In this document: in pieces, positions 1 to 8,703 of the stretch
Layout: every line of letters begins with the position of its first letter
How positions within the stretch are numbered: the stretch's first letter is position 1
Assembly (NCBI GenBank): GCA_903861305.1
Contig: CAIOTT010000014.1
Location: forward strand, 1 to 52,792
Direction: 5' to 3'
DNA length: 52,792 nucleotides
Source of the DNA: Candidatus Omnitrophota bacterium
GTDB lineage: Bacteria; Omnitrophota; Gorgyraeia; Zapsychrales; Fredricksoniimonadaceae
Made by a program: the position numbers and the translations under genes
Notes under the pieces: generated by a model
Database searches by the model: none
What the model was told of the DNA's origin: nothing
Seen by the model: the letters and a program-made list of their open reading frames with translations, nothing else

Positions 1-319
1 GGGGGACCTCGAATACAACAACCTCGTCCATGGCCTGAGATATCTCATCTTTGGAAGCGCCGAATTTAATAAGGCCTGCCTTGAAAAGGCGGGCAGAAAA
101 AGACGGGGATCTGTCGCACGCCGCCATCGCCCCCTTTATATTGTTATTCCGGATCTCGGCAAAAACATTCTCTTTCAATAAATGGGTGTCCTTTTCAAGT
201 GAAGAGAAAAGAACAGATTTCTCAATGACCACAGCCAGCACAAATACAGAAGAAAAGAAGATAGGCCACATCATGGGGCCTCCCAATAAAAACAGCTGCC
301 AGGCGGTTATCTCGGTCAC
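1..319 (-). CDS. MotA/TolQ/ExbB proton channel family protein, 5' part only
   Basis: Reading the minus strand from a GTG at 317-319 gives VTEITAWQLFLLGGPMMWPI followed by a hydrophobic stretch, then a charged cytoplasmic segment ending in a DEISQAMDEV-like helix. This is the N-terminal layout of ExbB/TolQ/MotA channel subunits, which use proton flow through a paired partner (ExbD/TolR) to energise outer-membrane processes. The gene runs off the left edge after about 106 residues, so the conserved second and third membrane helices are not visible. The GTG is chosen because an AGGAG lies 7 bases upstream; an internal ATG pair at codon 16 is the alternative. It starts 24 bases after the stop of the TPR gene, so the two are probably co-transcribed, as in Tol-Pal-like loci. 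ExbB and TolQ cannot be told apart from this fragment. Confidence 0.82.
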   Translation of the reverse strand, partial: MTEITAWQLFLLGGPMMWPIFFSSVFVLAVVIEKSVLFSSLEKDTHLLKENVFAEIRNNNIKGAMAACDRSPSFSARLFKAGLIKFGASKDEISQAMDEVVVFEVP

Positions 320-343
320 AATAGCACTCCTGAAATCCTTATC

Positions 344-2818
344 TTAACGCGTTCTTTTAAGACGCCGGCTCTCAACCCAGGCCATGCGTTCTACCGCGAA
401 CTTGGATTCAGCCACATTCATGTCGGCAACCTTCTTGTAGACCACAACGGCCTTGTCCCAATCTTCCCTGTTCTCATAGATCTTGCCGATACGTAAATAC
501 GCCTTGATCCCCCATGCCTGATCTTTTACATACAAATAAGGGATTTTAAAATACTCTTCGATAGCCCTGTCCATCTGGTTCATGATCTCAAGGGTGTCAC
601 CGATCGCGAACTGGATCTGGGCATTGGTCTGCTCACTCTGGCCTTTTTCCGTTCCCAGCGCCTCCTTGTAAATATCATATTCATCCTGATACTTACGGTC
701 CTTACGATATATCTCGGCGATCTTGATCAAAGCGTCGCGCTTAAAATCAGGGCTCGTCACTATAATGCTGCGGTAAGTGTCGACCGCTTTGGCCGGATCA
801 AGGTCTTTCGCAAAGATGGCGGCGATCGCGAGTTTGGCCTTTGGAAAAAGAACAGGATCCGCCTGCGCGCCGACCTTGCGCAGACACTCAAGAGCTTTAT
901 CGAACTGTTCAAGCTTTTGATAAGCCTGTCCAAGCTCAAAATAGATCAAACCTTTTTTATCCGTGCGCGGGATGTCTTTCAACGCCTGAACATACTCGTC
1001 GGCCGCGTGCTGGAATTCACCAATAGACATATTGTGCTGCCCCATCCACATCAGGGCTTCAAGCTCAGCCTCAGTGGCCGGATAACGGGAAACGATCTCT
1101 TTAAACCTTCCAACACCCTCTTTGACATCACCCATCTCGTAATACGTCTTTGCGAGCCCCACCTGCGCATTCTGGATGATCAACGGTTGATCCGGATAAA
1201 GCTTGGTCATCTCGTTAAAAACAGAGATCGCCATGTCAAACTGGCGCAGATTGAAATAAGCTAAAGCCAGAGTGTATCGTCCTTCCGCCGAGAATTCACT
1301 GGATTGCGCAGCCATCTTGACAAAACCCGAAAGGACATCAACACTGGCCGGCCAGTCCCGTTTCTTAAAATAGGCAATGCCGAGATAGTACTGCGATTCA
1401 GGCAAAAACTTGCTGTGGGGATAATTCGTTTTGAGGGCCTGAAAGGCGAACACAGCCGGATCCAGACGCCCCCCCTTGAGAAGAGCGACCCCAAGACGAT
1501 ATTGAACGTGATCTGCATACGGCGTGTCCGGCATATCTTTAAGGATCTGGTCATAGCCGTCCACCGCTTTATCCATCTGCCCGGCCTCCAAATACGCATC
1601 CGCGATCTGTGTCATGGCGCTTACCTTGACAGTCTTGTTATCCGACTTGTCGGCGACAGCATGAAAGCTGGCGATGGCCTGATCAAAATTCCCGTTCTTA
1701 AGATAAGCCCAGGCGAGACCGAACCTGGCCTTCTCGATCACCTTAGACTGTTGGGGCAACGCTTCATAAAGAGCTATGATCCGGGTGTAATCGTTGATCG
1801 ACGCTGGGAGATCATTGGCCAGATAATACGCATTAGCCCTTCCAAGATAACTTTCAGGTATCCTGGGACTCTGAGGATATTGATTGAGAAGCTCCGTATA
1901 ACTTGCTGCCGCGTCCTTGAACTTCTCCTGAGCCGTAAAAAGACTGGCTTTGCCAAGGATAATGTCATCGGCCGCCAGGCCCGCCGCCAGGGCCGCCGCC
2001 TGCGCTTCTTCAAAAGCCTTGAACGCATCATCGAATTTTTGAAGCTTGAGATCGCACCAACCGATCCCAATAAGAGCTGCGATCACGGATCGGGGCTCTT
2101 TTGTCAGCACCCTTGCCTTCTGATACCCTTCCACAGACTTCTGGTACTGCTCAAGATAATAATATGCTTCGGCAATATTGAACTGTGCCTCATAGGAACG
2201 CACCGACTGGGGATGATCCTGCAGATATTTATTGAATTGATATACAGCCCCTTCATACTGGCCAGCGTTATAGTCACATTCACCAAGTTTAAACGCCGCA
2301 TCCTCGGACAAATTATTGGAAGGGAATTTATCGATCAGCTGCTGGAACGTTTTCTTGGCCGTCTCATAGTCGCCTTTCTGAAAATAACTCCAGGCAAGGG
2401 AATAATATGCCTGTGACGTATAAAGTGATGCCGGGAACCCTTCGATCACCTGACGATACTGTTCCTGGGCCTTAGCAACATCGCCCCCCTTCAAATAGCT
2501 CTCGCCAAGCCAGAACAAAGAAGCATCCTTATATTCACCACGGGAGACAAGGTCCTTGAATACGGCAAAGGCCTTCACGTACTCCTTCTTGAAAAAATAA
2601 CTTTGTCCTTCAAGGAGCCGGGCTTCAACAAGTTTTGTCGTCGAAGGGAATTCAGTCAGAAGCTGCGTGACATACCGCAAGGACACATCATAAAACCCGT
2701 CCTCAAAGGCGCGTTGCGCCACTACGAAAAGTTCTTTTTCATTGGATGCTGAAAATGAAGTTACAGGCAGGAGAATCCCTGCAGCCAAAACAAAAAGGAA
2801 TAAAGATTTACTTTTCAT
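344..2818 (-). CDS. Secreted tetratricopeptide-repeat protein (Tol/CpoB-BamD-like)
   Basis: The 824-residue product begins with a signal peptide (about residues 1-23, hydrophobic LFLFVLAAGILLP, then SFSA). The rest is almost entirely consecutive TPR units with motifs such as YFKKRDWPASV, AYYLEQYQKSVEGYQ and YFELGQAYQKLEQFDKAL. It should therefore be a long periplasmic solenoid for protein-protein contacts. No catalytic domain is visible. It sits directly upstream of an ExbB/TolQ-type channel gene, the arrangement expected of a Tol-Pal or gliding/energised-envelope accessory protein. The ATG at 2818 has no Shine-Dalgarno; a TAAAAT at 2828-2833 would put the transcript start about 3 bases before the ATG. 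The TPR nature is clear; the partner and role are inferred from context. Confidence 0.85.
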   Translation of the reverse strand: MKSKSLFLFVLAAGILLPVTSFSASNEKELFVVAQRAFEDGFYDVSLRYVTQLLTEFPSTTKLVEARLLEGQSYFFKKEYVKAFAVFKDLVSRGEYKDASLFWLGESYLKGGDVAKAQEQYRQVIEGFPASLYTSQAYYSLAWSYFQKGDYETAKKTFQQLIDKFPSNNLSEDAAFKLGECDYNAGQYEGAVYQFNKYLQDHPQSVRSYEAQFNIAEAYYYLEQYQKSVEGYQKARVLTKEPRSVIAALIGIGWCDLKLQKFDDAFKAFEEAQAAALAAGLAADDIILGKASLFTAQEKFKDAAASYTELLNQYPQSPRIPESYLGRANAYYLANDLPASINDYTRIIALYEALPQQSKVIEKARFGLAWAYLKNGNFDQAIASFHAVADKSDNKTVKVSAMTQIADAYLEAGQMDKAVDGYDQILKDMPDTPYADHVQYRLGVALLKGGRLDPAVFAFQALKTNYPHSKFLPESQYYLGIAYFKKRDWPASVDVLSGFVKMAAQSSEFSAEGRYTLALAYFNLRQFDMAISVFNEMTKLYPDQPLIIQNAQVGLAKTYYEMGDVKEGVGRFKEIVSRYPATEAELEALMWMGQHNMSIGEFQHAADEYVQALKDIPRTDKKGLIYFELGQAYQKLEQFDKALECLRKVGAQADPVLFPKAKLAIAAIFAKDLDPAKAVDTYRSIIVTSPDFKRDALIKIAEIYRKDRKYQDEYDIYKEALGTEKGQSEQTNAQIQFAIGDTLEIMNQMDRAIEEYFKIPYLYVKDQAWGIKAYLRIGKIYENREDWDKAVVVYKKVADMNVAESKFAVERMAWVESRRLKRTR

Positions 2819-2869
2819 ATGCGTTACATTTTAACAAAAATAATTTGTAAATGAAAAAAGAAGCGGAAT

Positions 2870-5656
2870 TTATCGTTTGAGGAAATGGCTGAGGTATTGT
2901 CCCGTGTAAGAAGACGGTTGCAGGGAAAGCTGTTCGGGTGTTCCGGCAAAAATGAGCCGCCCGCCTGCACTGCCTCCATCAGGGCCAAGGTCAATGACAT
3001 GGTCCGCGGACTTAACGACCTCAAGATTATGTTCGATAACAAGGACCGTGTTCCCCTTGTCCACAAGCCGCTGAAGGACGGATAACAATTTCTCGACATC
3101 CGCGAAATGCAGCCCCGTCGTAGGCTCATCAAGGATATAAAAGGTGCGCCCCGTAGCCGGCTTGCACAGTTCCGCCGCCAGTTTGACCCGCTGGGCTTCT
3201 CCTCCCGAAAGGGTCGTCGCCGACTGGCCCAGCTTAATGTAACCAAGCCCGACATCGTTAAGCACCTCAAAAACACGCCGGGCACGGGGGATATTCCCAA
3301 AGAACTCCAGCGCGTCGACAATGGACAGGTCAAGCACATCGCTGATGTTGCGGCCTTTATACTCCACCTGGAGTGTCTGGTCATTGAAACGACGCCCATG
3401 GCAGATCTCGCACTCCACATGGACATCCGGCAGAAAGTGCATTTCGATCTCCTTGATCCCATCGCCCTCGCACGCTTCGCAACGCCCTCCCTTGACATTG
3501 AAGCTGAAGCGACCCGGCCCGTAACCGCGCAACTTGGCCTCGGGTAATCTGGCGAAAAGGGAGCGGATATCCGAAAAGACCCCCGTATATGTGACCGGAT
3601 TGGACCTGGGTGTCCTGCCAATAGGCGACTGATCGACAACAACCACCTTGTCGATATGTTCGACCCCCTCGATCTTTTTGAAGGTGCCGGGCTTCTCTCG
3701 GGTGCCATAAAGCTTTTGCGCCAATACTTTGTGAAGCACATCATTGACGAGCGTGGATTTGCCCGACCCCGAAACGCCTGTGACGCACGTGAATGTCCCG
3801 ATCGGGAAGTCAACGTCAATGGACTTCAAATTATGCTCACTCACACCTTTCAATCGTATAAATTTTCCTTTGAGAGCCTTGCGGCGCTCCGGCGGCAAGG
3901 GGATCTTCAAGTCGCCGCTCAAATACCTTCCTGTCAATGAATCCCTGGCCGACGTTATGCCTGCCACCGGCCCCGCGTACATCACCTCGCCGCCAAACTT
4001 GCCGGCGCCAGGACCAAGGTCGATCACCCAGTCAGCGTTGCGGATAGTATCCTCATCATGTTCAACAACGATCAGCGTGTTGCCAAGGTCCCTCAAGGCT
4101 TGCAGGCTCGCGAGCAATCGCTCGTTGTCTTTCTGGTGGAGGCCGATGGAAGGCTCATCAAGGACATACACAACACCCACGAGACCAGATCCCACCTGCG
4201 TTGCCAAATGAATGCGTTCCGCCTCACCACCCGAGAGCGTTGAGCTCCGGCGATCAAGGGTCAAATAGTCCAATCCGACGTTAACGCAAAAATCCAGACG
4301 GCGCGTGATCTCTTTAAAAACAGGTTCTGCGATGGCAACGGCATCTCCCTCCAGTTTTAGGGTAGAAAAGAATTCCTTCGCTTCTTTAATAGAGAATTTA
4401 ACAACATCGGCGATATTCTTCCCGCCTACAAGGACCATCAGCGAAGATTTCTTTAACCGGTCACCGCCACAAAAGAGGCAGGGCGCCTCAGACATGAACC
4501 TGGATATTTCCTCTTTCAACCAGTCGCTGTCCGTCTCGCGAAAAAGCCTTTCCAGATATCCGGTCACGCCCTCGAATTTCCTGCCCCAGATGACATCTTC
4601 CCCTCCGTACAACACACGTCGTTTAAAATCCTTGGGAAGTTTATTGTAGGGCAACGTCACATCAATATCATAAAGACGGGCCAGTTCACGCATGACCGCG
4701 CGATAATACATCATGTAACCGCGCTGCCCCTTGCGCCAGGGAACAATGGCAGCGACCCATGGTTTTTCAGGATCAGCAACAAGCACATCAATATCGATCT
4801 CCATCTTGGTCCCGATCCCGTTGCACTGCGGGCAGGCGCCATAGGGAGAATTGAATGAAAAAGTCCTGGGTTCTAATTCCGGAAGATCGATCCCCTCATC
4901 CGGGATCGAGAAACTCTCGCTGAGAACAAGATCAGGCGTCCCGTCAGAGAATCCGATCACTACAGAACCCTTGCCGACCTTGAGTGCTGTCTCCACGGAA
5001 TCCGTCAAACGAAGTTTGATCTCCGGCTTCACGCTCAACCGGTCAACCACGATCTCCACCGAATGGATCTTGTAGCGGTCGAGTTTGATCTTTTCATTGA
5101 CATCATATATCTCACCATCAACGCGCAGGCGGGCAAACCCGGCTTTGGCCACATCCTGGCCAATATGCGGGTAATTCCCTTTCTTCCCTTTGACAAAAGG
5201 CGCAAGGACAAGAACTTTGGTCCCTGCCGGCAAGCGCAGTATCCGCTCCACCATTTCCTGAGCGGACTGTTTTTCAAGCTTCTGACCTTTATAATACGGC
5301 ACCCCCACACGGGCGAACAAAAGGCGCAAATAATCGTAGATCTCCGTCTGTGTTGCAACGGTAGACCGAGGATTTCGGCTGATGGTCTTCTGTTCAATGG
5401 AAATAGTAGGGCTTAACCCGTCGATCGATTCAACATCAGGTTTCTGCACCTGTCCGAGGAACTGGCGGGCGTAGGCCGAAAGGCTTTCAACATAACGTCG
5501 CTGCCCTTCTGCGTAGATCGTATCGAACGCGAGCGATGACTTCCCTGAACCGCTCAAACCAGTAATGACGATGAAGGCGTCCCGCGGAAGATCAAGCGAG
5601 ATATTCTTGAGATTGTGCTCCCTGGCGTTCTTGATAACAATATGGTCCAGTGGCAT
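2870..5656 (-). CDS. uvrA: UvrABC excinuclease subunit A
   Basis: UvrA is the damage-sensing ATPase of nucleotide excision repair, working as a dimer with UvrB on DNA. The 928-residue product shows the expected double ABC layout: Walker [10 protein letters not shown] at residues 33-41, a first ABC signature LSGGEAERI near the middle, a second Walker [10 protein letters not shown] near residue 640, a C-terminal zinc finger with CEACEGDG and CEICHGRRF pairs, and a second signature [11 protein letters not shown] followed by [11 protein letters not shown] further Cys pair (CPQCNGIG) and CLFCGGDRL lie in the first half. The frame is open upstream, but the start [10 protein letters not shown] at 5656 matches the family N-terminus and lies 13 bases after the stop of the gene upstream, with AAGG before it. 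Length is normal for the family. Confidence 0.97.
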   Translation of the reverse strand: MPLDHIVIKNAREHNLKNISLDLPRDAFIVITGLSGSGKSSLAFDTIYAEGQRRYVESLSAYARQFLGQVQKPDVESIDGLSPTISIEQKTISRNPRSTVATQTEIYDYLRLLFARVGVPYYKGQKLEKQSAQEMVERILRLPAGTKVLVLAPFVKGKKGNYPHIGQDVAKAGFARLRVDGEIYDVNEKIKLDRYKIHSVEIVVDRLSVKPEIKLRLTDSVETALKVGKGSVVIGFSDGTPDLVLSESFSIPDEGIDLPELEPRTFSFNSPYGACPQCNGIGTKMEIDIDVLVADPEKPWVAAIVPWRKGQRGYMMYYRAVMRELARLYDIDVTLPYNKLPKDFKRRVLYGGEDVIWGRKFEGVTGYLERLFRETDSDWLKEEISRFMSEAPCLFCGGDRLKKSSLMVLVGGKNIADVVKFSIKEAKEFFSTLKLEGDAVAIAEPVFKEITRRLDFCVNVGLDYLTLDRRSSTLSGGEAERIHLATQVGSGLVGVVYVLDEPSIGLHQKDNERLLASLQALRDLGNTLIVVEHDEDTIRNADWVIDLGPGAGKFGGEVMYAGPVAGITSARDSLTGRYLSGDLKIPLPPERRKALKGKFIRLKGVSEHNLKSIDVDFPIGTFTCVTGVSGSGKSTLVNDVLHKVLAQKLYGTREKPGTFKKIEGVEHIDKVVVVDQSPIGRTPRSNPVTYTGVFSDIRSLFARLPEAKLRGYGPGRFSFNVKGGRCEACEGDGIKEIEMHFLPDVHVECEICHGRRFNDQTLQVEYKGRNISDVLDLSIVDALEFFGNIPRARRVFEVLNDVGLGYIKLGQSATTLSGGEAQRVKLAAELCKPATGRTFYILDEPTTGLHFADVEKLLSVLQRLVDKGNTVLVIEHNLEVVKSADHVIDLGPDGGSAGGRLIFAGTPEQLSLQPSSYTGQYLSHFLKR

Positions 5657-5669
5657 ACAGTTTACGACC

Positions 5670-6131
5670 TTATGACCTTTGTTTGAAATGCACGATAACG
5701 CCGGGACGCGTAAAGTAATAGATACCGCACGCAGCGAACGATCCGTCGACAGCCCAGCGGAAAAGAACATTGATCCAGGTGAACATCTCCAAAGAAACTA
5801 ACGACGTTACCGGTCCGTGAAAAAGAGGTTTCACGAAATAATAAAAAGAAGCGTATGTATGACGCAAAGGAAGTGTCGCGATGGAAAAAATAAGTATACC
5901 GATAAGGACCTTGCGATAAACGTTGAGATAAAAGATAACCCCGATCCCGCACGCAAGGCCTGTCATCCTCAACAGGTAGGAAACGACGTAGCGAAAGAGC
6001 ATCAAGGTATGGGGAACACCGGGATTGACCGCTTGGTATCTTGTAAAATGAGGTATGTAATAGATCTGCCAGACAGAAGTCAGGACAAGAATGACCCCAA
6101 AAAATATAACGCCATAAGGGACCTTTCTCAA
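5670..6131 (-). CDS. Hypothetical inner-membrane protein with about four membrane segments
   Basis: I do not recognise this 153-residue protein. It has hydrophobic stretches near residues 5-25 ([14 protein letters not shown]), 50-75 ([18 protein letters not shown]), 72-90 ([15 protein letters not shown]) and 115-145 ([24 protein letters not shown]), so it is probably polytopic in the inner membrane. The start is a TTG at 6131 preceded by a textbook AAGGAG six bases upstream; no ATG gives the first membrane segment. It ends 13 bases before uvrA and is likely in the same transcript. That seems accidental in function, since nothing in it suggests DNA repair. No catalytic motif is visible. Confidence 0.6.
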   Translation of the reverse strand: MRKVPYGVIFFGVILVLTSVWQIYYIPHFTRYQAVNPGVPHTLMLFRYVVSYLLRMTGLACGIGVIFYLNVYRKVLIGILIFSIATLPLRHTYASFYYFVKPLFHGPVTSLVSLEMFTWINVLFRWAVDGSFAACGIYYFTRPGVIVHFKQRS

Positions 6132-6185
6132 CGGAAACTCCTTAGTAATAAGACGTCCACGCTCATCTCAACCCTGCATAGACAG

Positions 6186-6219
6186 CAACCCCTGCCGTCC
6201 ATGATGACGGCAGGGGTTG
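6186..6219. repeat. Perfect 14-bp stem-loop between two genes
   Basis: Arms 6186-6199 and 6206-6219 are exact reverse complements (core AACCCCTGCCGTC / GACGGCAGGGGTT) around a 6-base loop. It lies between the 80-residue repeat protein (stop at 6243) and the membrane protein start at 6131. No run of T follows on either strand, so it is not a standard intrinsic terminator. A transcript 3'-end stabiliser, a processing site or a U-tract-free terminator are all possible. Confidence 0.6.
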
Positions 6220-6242
6220 TGTCTTGATGCAAAAAAGAGCGA

Positions 6243-6485
6243 TTACTTCTTCTTTTTCTTCTTACCGCCCTTCACCATCGCAGCGCTGGAAATATCACCC
6301 TGCTTATCAATGAAGTAAAGGAACCCCTTTTCCTTCTTGATACCGACCTTGGCAACCTTCTTGGGCTTGCCGCCCTTTTTGTCGCCGCGGGCCATTGCCG
6401 CGCTTGAAACGTCGCCCTGTTTGTCAATGAAGTACAGAAAACCCTTTTCCTTCTTGACGCCAACCTTAGCAACCTTCTTAGCCAT
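6243..6485 (-). CDS. Lysine-rich small protein built of two copies of one 30-residue motif
   Basis: I do not assign a family to this 80-residue protein. It consists of two near-identical units, residues 3-33 and 42-72, each reading KKVAKVGxKKEKGFLYFIDK followed by QGDxSSAAMxxG. They are joined by a GDKKGGKP linker, and the protein ends in a poly-lysine tail. About a third of residues are Lys, so a strongly basic, nucleic-acid- or polyanion-binding protein is plausible. The pattern of alternating Val/Gly and aromatic GFLYFID resembles a short beta-hairpin unit, but this is inference. The ATG at 6485 has one of the strongest ribosome sites in the window (AAGGGGGTGA, 6486-6500), implying high expression. 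The 117 bases before it hold a short GGCGG/CCGCC hairpin and no clear promoter. Confidence 0.75.
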   Translation of the reverse strand: MAKKVAKVGVKKEKGFLYFIDKQGDVSSAAMARGDKKGGKPKKVAKVGIKKEKGFLYFIDKQGDISSAAMVKGGKKKKKK

Positions 6486-6602
6486 TCTTATTCACCCCCT
6501 TTCGCGTGATAGCGAGTTTGATTTACACTTTCTTAATGATCGGCGGCATGCCCGCCATATCTCCGGTAAGATTCACCAGGTCACTACCCGGCGGAAAACG
6601 AC

Positions 6603-7430
6603 CTAGGTCCCTATTTTGATGTTTGTCGCCATGCCCTGAAGTGCACGGATACCAGACAGGACCGCAAGATAACTTGTCTTCGGATTGTCAGGACAAACTG
6701 TATTCTCGGTCTTGGTGGTAATGCGACCAAATTCCCCCTCGAGAACAACTTCATGGGTGTTGCGGATGACCTCAGGCGAAGCAATGATGCGCACGCGCAA
6801 TTTTACCCCGGGACCTGCCGCCAGCGCAACGGTCGCAGCAACATTAATATTCTGCGGAAAAAGACGGACGGCGTCCTTGACCTCACCATCGAAGAGAACC
6901 GCATCGCGCGCGATATCCTTCAAATGAATGCCTTTTTCTCTAATATAGGGGTTATCACTGAACCCGGCGGGAGGTTTGCGGGTCGTGAGGGTGATAGACG
7001 TGATCCCCAGGAGAGCCGCCGCCTTGATCGCGTCAAGCCCGGCAACGGCACCGGAAGGAAGGATCAACTGGCCTTTGGAACGGCGCGCCAGATCAAAAAG
7101 GCTGCTGTCGCTCAGCAGCCTTCCAATGCTCATGGCCATAACACTCTTGCCAGCCGTCAAGGCCGCACGGACGATATCCAGGGTTGCCTGGGTATTAACA
7201 GCCTCGATAACAATATCAGAACGGCGGATAAGGTCATCGACATCCCTGGCAGCACCGCCGCGCACATTAAGCCGCTTGGCGAGAGCCCCGACCTTGGCTT
7301 GGTCGATGTCGTATAGCGCAACGACCTCAAACGCACCTTTGAGCTCTTTCATCACGCTGCGCGCGATCCTTGAACCGATCGCTCCGCAACCGATGATACC
7401 CAGTTTTAATTTCGCATTTCTAGATGTCAT
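6603..7430 (-). CDS. nadX: L-aspartate dehydrogenase
   Basis: NadX oxidises L-aspartate to iminoaspartate with NAD(P), replacing the aspartate oxidase NadB as the first step of quinolinate and NAD synthesis. The 275-residue protein has an N-terminal Rossmann motif GIIGCGAIGSRIA (residues 11-23), the family's GAVAGLDAIKAA segment, a KPPAGFSDNP stretch and a C-terminal INVAATVALAAG region. Length matches the family. Its ATG overlaps the panC stop by one base (TAATG), so translation is probably coupled; it is the last gene of the arginine-lysine block. The partner quinolinate synthase NadA is encoded in this window at 42455-43513, which supports the role. Homoserine-dehydrogenase-like or other amino acid dehydrogenase activity is a less likely alternative. 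Confidence 0.9.
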   Translation of the reverse strand: MTSRNAKLKLGIIGCGAIGSRIARSVMKELKGAFEVVALYDIDQAKVGALAKRLNVRGGAARDVDDLIRRSDIVIEAVNTQATLDIVRAALTAGKSVMAMSIGRLLSDSSLFDLARRSKGQLILPSGAVAGLDAIKAAALLGITSITLTTRKPPAGFSDNPYIREKGIHLKDIARDAVLFDGEVKDAVRLFPQNINVAATVALAAGPGVKLRVRIIASPEVIRNTHEVVLEGEFGRITTKTENTVCPDNPKTSYLAVLSGIRALQGMATNIKIGT

Positions 7431-8275
7431 TACGTGGTAACAATAATGTTATCTATCAGCCTGGTAGTGCCGAACCTGGCCGCAACCGCTATCAGCACCC
7501 GCCCCTGTATCCGACGGGTAAAACGAAGATCGTGAAGCGTTACGCACGAAACATATTCAATGCTAGCACCTGCACCGTCGGAAATCAACTTTTTTATTAC
7601 AGAATTTATTCTTGCCGCCCGGCGTTCACCGGCGGCGATCATAGCGCGGGCATGGCAAAGGGCCCTGTAGATCGACGGAGCCGATGCCCTTTCAGACGGG
7701 GAAAGATACGCGTTGCGGGAGCTCATCGCGAGGCCGTCTTTTTCACGCACCGTCGGACACACCTTCAAGCAAGTCGAAAAATCGAGGTCCCTCATCATGC
7801 GGCTGATGATCTCGACCTGCTGGGCATCTTTCTGCCCGAGGTACATCGCGTCGGGCTGGACAATATTCAACAATTTTCCAACGACCGTGGCGACACCGCT
7901 GAAATGGCCGGGACGCGAGGCCCCGCAAAGGCTATCCCCCAAGCGGCTCACGCTGATATGTGTCAAGAATCCCGCGGGATACATTTCCGCCCCTGACGGC
8001 ACGAAGAAAAGCTCAACCCCGGCGGCCTGCGCCATCTTCCTGTCACGGACAAGATCACGCGGGTACCGCCCAAGATCTTCACCGGGACCGAACTGGATAG
8101 GGTTGACGAACAGACTGACCACGGTCGCGTGGTGATCTTTAACGCTGCGCTCCATCAACGACACATGGCCCGCGTGAAAATACCCCATGGTCGGAACAAA
8201 GCCGACGGTCCTGCCGCACGCACGTAACCGGATCAATTCTTTCCTGAGAGCTTTGATCGTTGTGACCAGCTTCAT
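7430..8275 (-). CDS. panC: Pantothenate synthetase (pantoate-beta-alanine ligase)
   Basis: PanC joins pantoate and beta-alanine with ATP to make pantothenate, the precursor of coenzyme A. The 281-residue product carries the nucleotidyl-transferase HxGH motif as HAGH (residues 34-37, in VPTMGYFHAGHVSL), NPIQFGPGEDLGRYPR, the pantoate-binding YLGQKDAQQ and the KMSKS-equivalent MSSRNAYLS. The frame is open further upstream, but the ATG at 8275 has AGGAGGG eight bases before it and gives the usual MKLVTTIKALR start. No panB or panD is in the window. Position between folK and nadX makes this part of a cofactor tail to the lysine operon, where aspartate-derived precursors (beta-alanine is made from aspartate) may link the genes. 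Confidence 0.96.
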   Translation of the reverse strand: MKLVTTIKALRKELIRLRACGRTVGFVPTMGYFHAGHVSLMERSVKDHHATVVSLFVNPIQFGPGEDLGRYPRDLVRDRKMAQAAGVELFFVPSGAEMYPAGFLTHISVSRLGDSLCGASRPGHFSGVATVVGKLLNIVQPDAMYLGQKDAQQVEIISRMMRDLDFSTCLKVCPTVREKDGLAMSSRNAYLSPSERASAPSIYRALCHARAMIAAGERRAARINSVIKKLISDGAGASIEYVSCVTLHDLRFTRRIQGRVLIAVAARFGTTRLIDNIIVTT

Positions 8276-8285
8276 GATCCCTCCT

Positions 8286-8687
8286 TTAACACCCTCCAAC
8301 CTCATGCAGCGGGCCCATCACAAATGCCCTCTCCTTCATCCTTGGATGCGGGATACACAGTTCCGGCGTTTCTAGCGCAACCCCTTCATACAAGAGGATG
8401 TCTATGTCAATGGTCCGCGGCCCATCCTTGACCGTGCGGACCCTCCCCAGGTCAAACTCGACCTGCCGGGCCGCTTTTAGAAGGTCTTCAGGCCCAAGGC
8501 GTGTATCAGCCTTGATCACGGCGTTAAGAAAAAGCCCCTGGGGAGGACCTCCGACAGGGGCAGTTTCAATGATCGTCGATAACTTTAATTCTTTTACGCC
8601 ATAAGCAGCAAGGAGGCGAACAGCATCACGAAGGTTTTTTTCTCGATCCCCGACATTCGATCCTAAACCAAGATAAATGACGGGCAC
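8286..8687 (-). CDS. folK: Hydroxymethyldihydropterin pyrophosphokinase
   Basis: FolK transfers pyrophosphate from ATP to 6-hydroxymethyl-7,8-dihydropterin in folate synthesis. The 133-residue product starts PVIYLGLGSNVGDREKNL and contains the diagnostic RTIDIDILLYEG motif and the C-terminal IPHPRMKERAFV. It is shorter than the E. coli enzyme, but all core motifs are present. I prefer the GTG at 8687, which has GGGGGT five bases upstream; an upstream TTG at 8699 has no ribosome site. It begins 16 bases after the dapL stop and ends 10 bases before panC, inside the same operon. The other folate genes folE and folB are at 28.3-29.2 kb. Confidence 0.93.
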   Translation of the reverse strand: MPVIYLGLGSNVGDREKNLRDAVRLLAAYGVKELKLSTIIETAPVGGPPQGLFLNAVIKADTRLGPEDLLKAARQVEFDLGRVRTVKDGPRTIDIDILLYEGVALETPELCIPHPRMKERAFVMGPLHEVGGC

Positions 8688-8703
8688 CAGTACCCCCAAA
8701 GCT

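Noticed and set aside
1304-2416. Long plus-strand open frame inside the TPR gene
   Set aside because: It is the antisense shadow of a repetitive coding sequence; the minus-strand frame has a signal peptide and TPR motifs while this one has no recognisable domain or ribosome site.
6523-6558. 11-residue reading frame (MAGMPPIIKKV) between nadX and the repeat protein, as a leader peptide
   Set aside because: The GGAG is only two bases from the ATG, no attenuator structure follows, and the frame carries no run of a regulatory amino acid. The wider frame looks protein-like but has no start.
7424-7996. Plus-strand open frame opposite panC
   Set aside because: Shadow of panC: the minus strand carries every family motif, and this frame has low-complexity, His/Arg-rich content typical of antisense reading.
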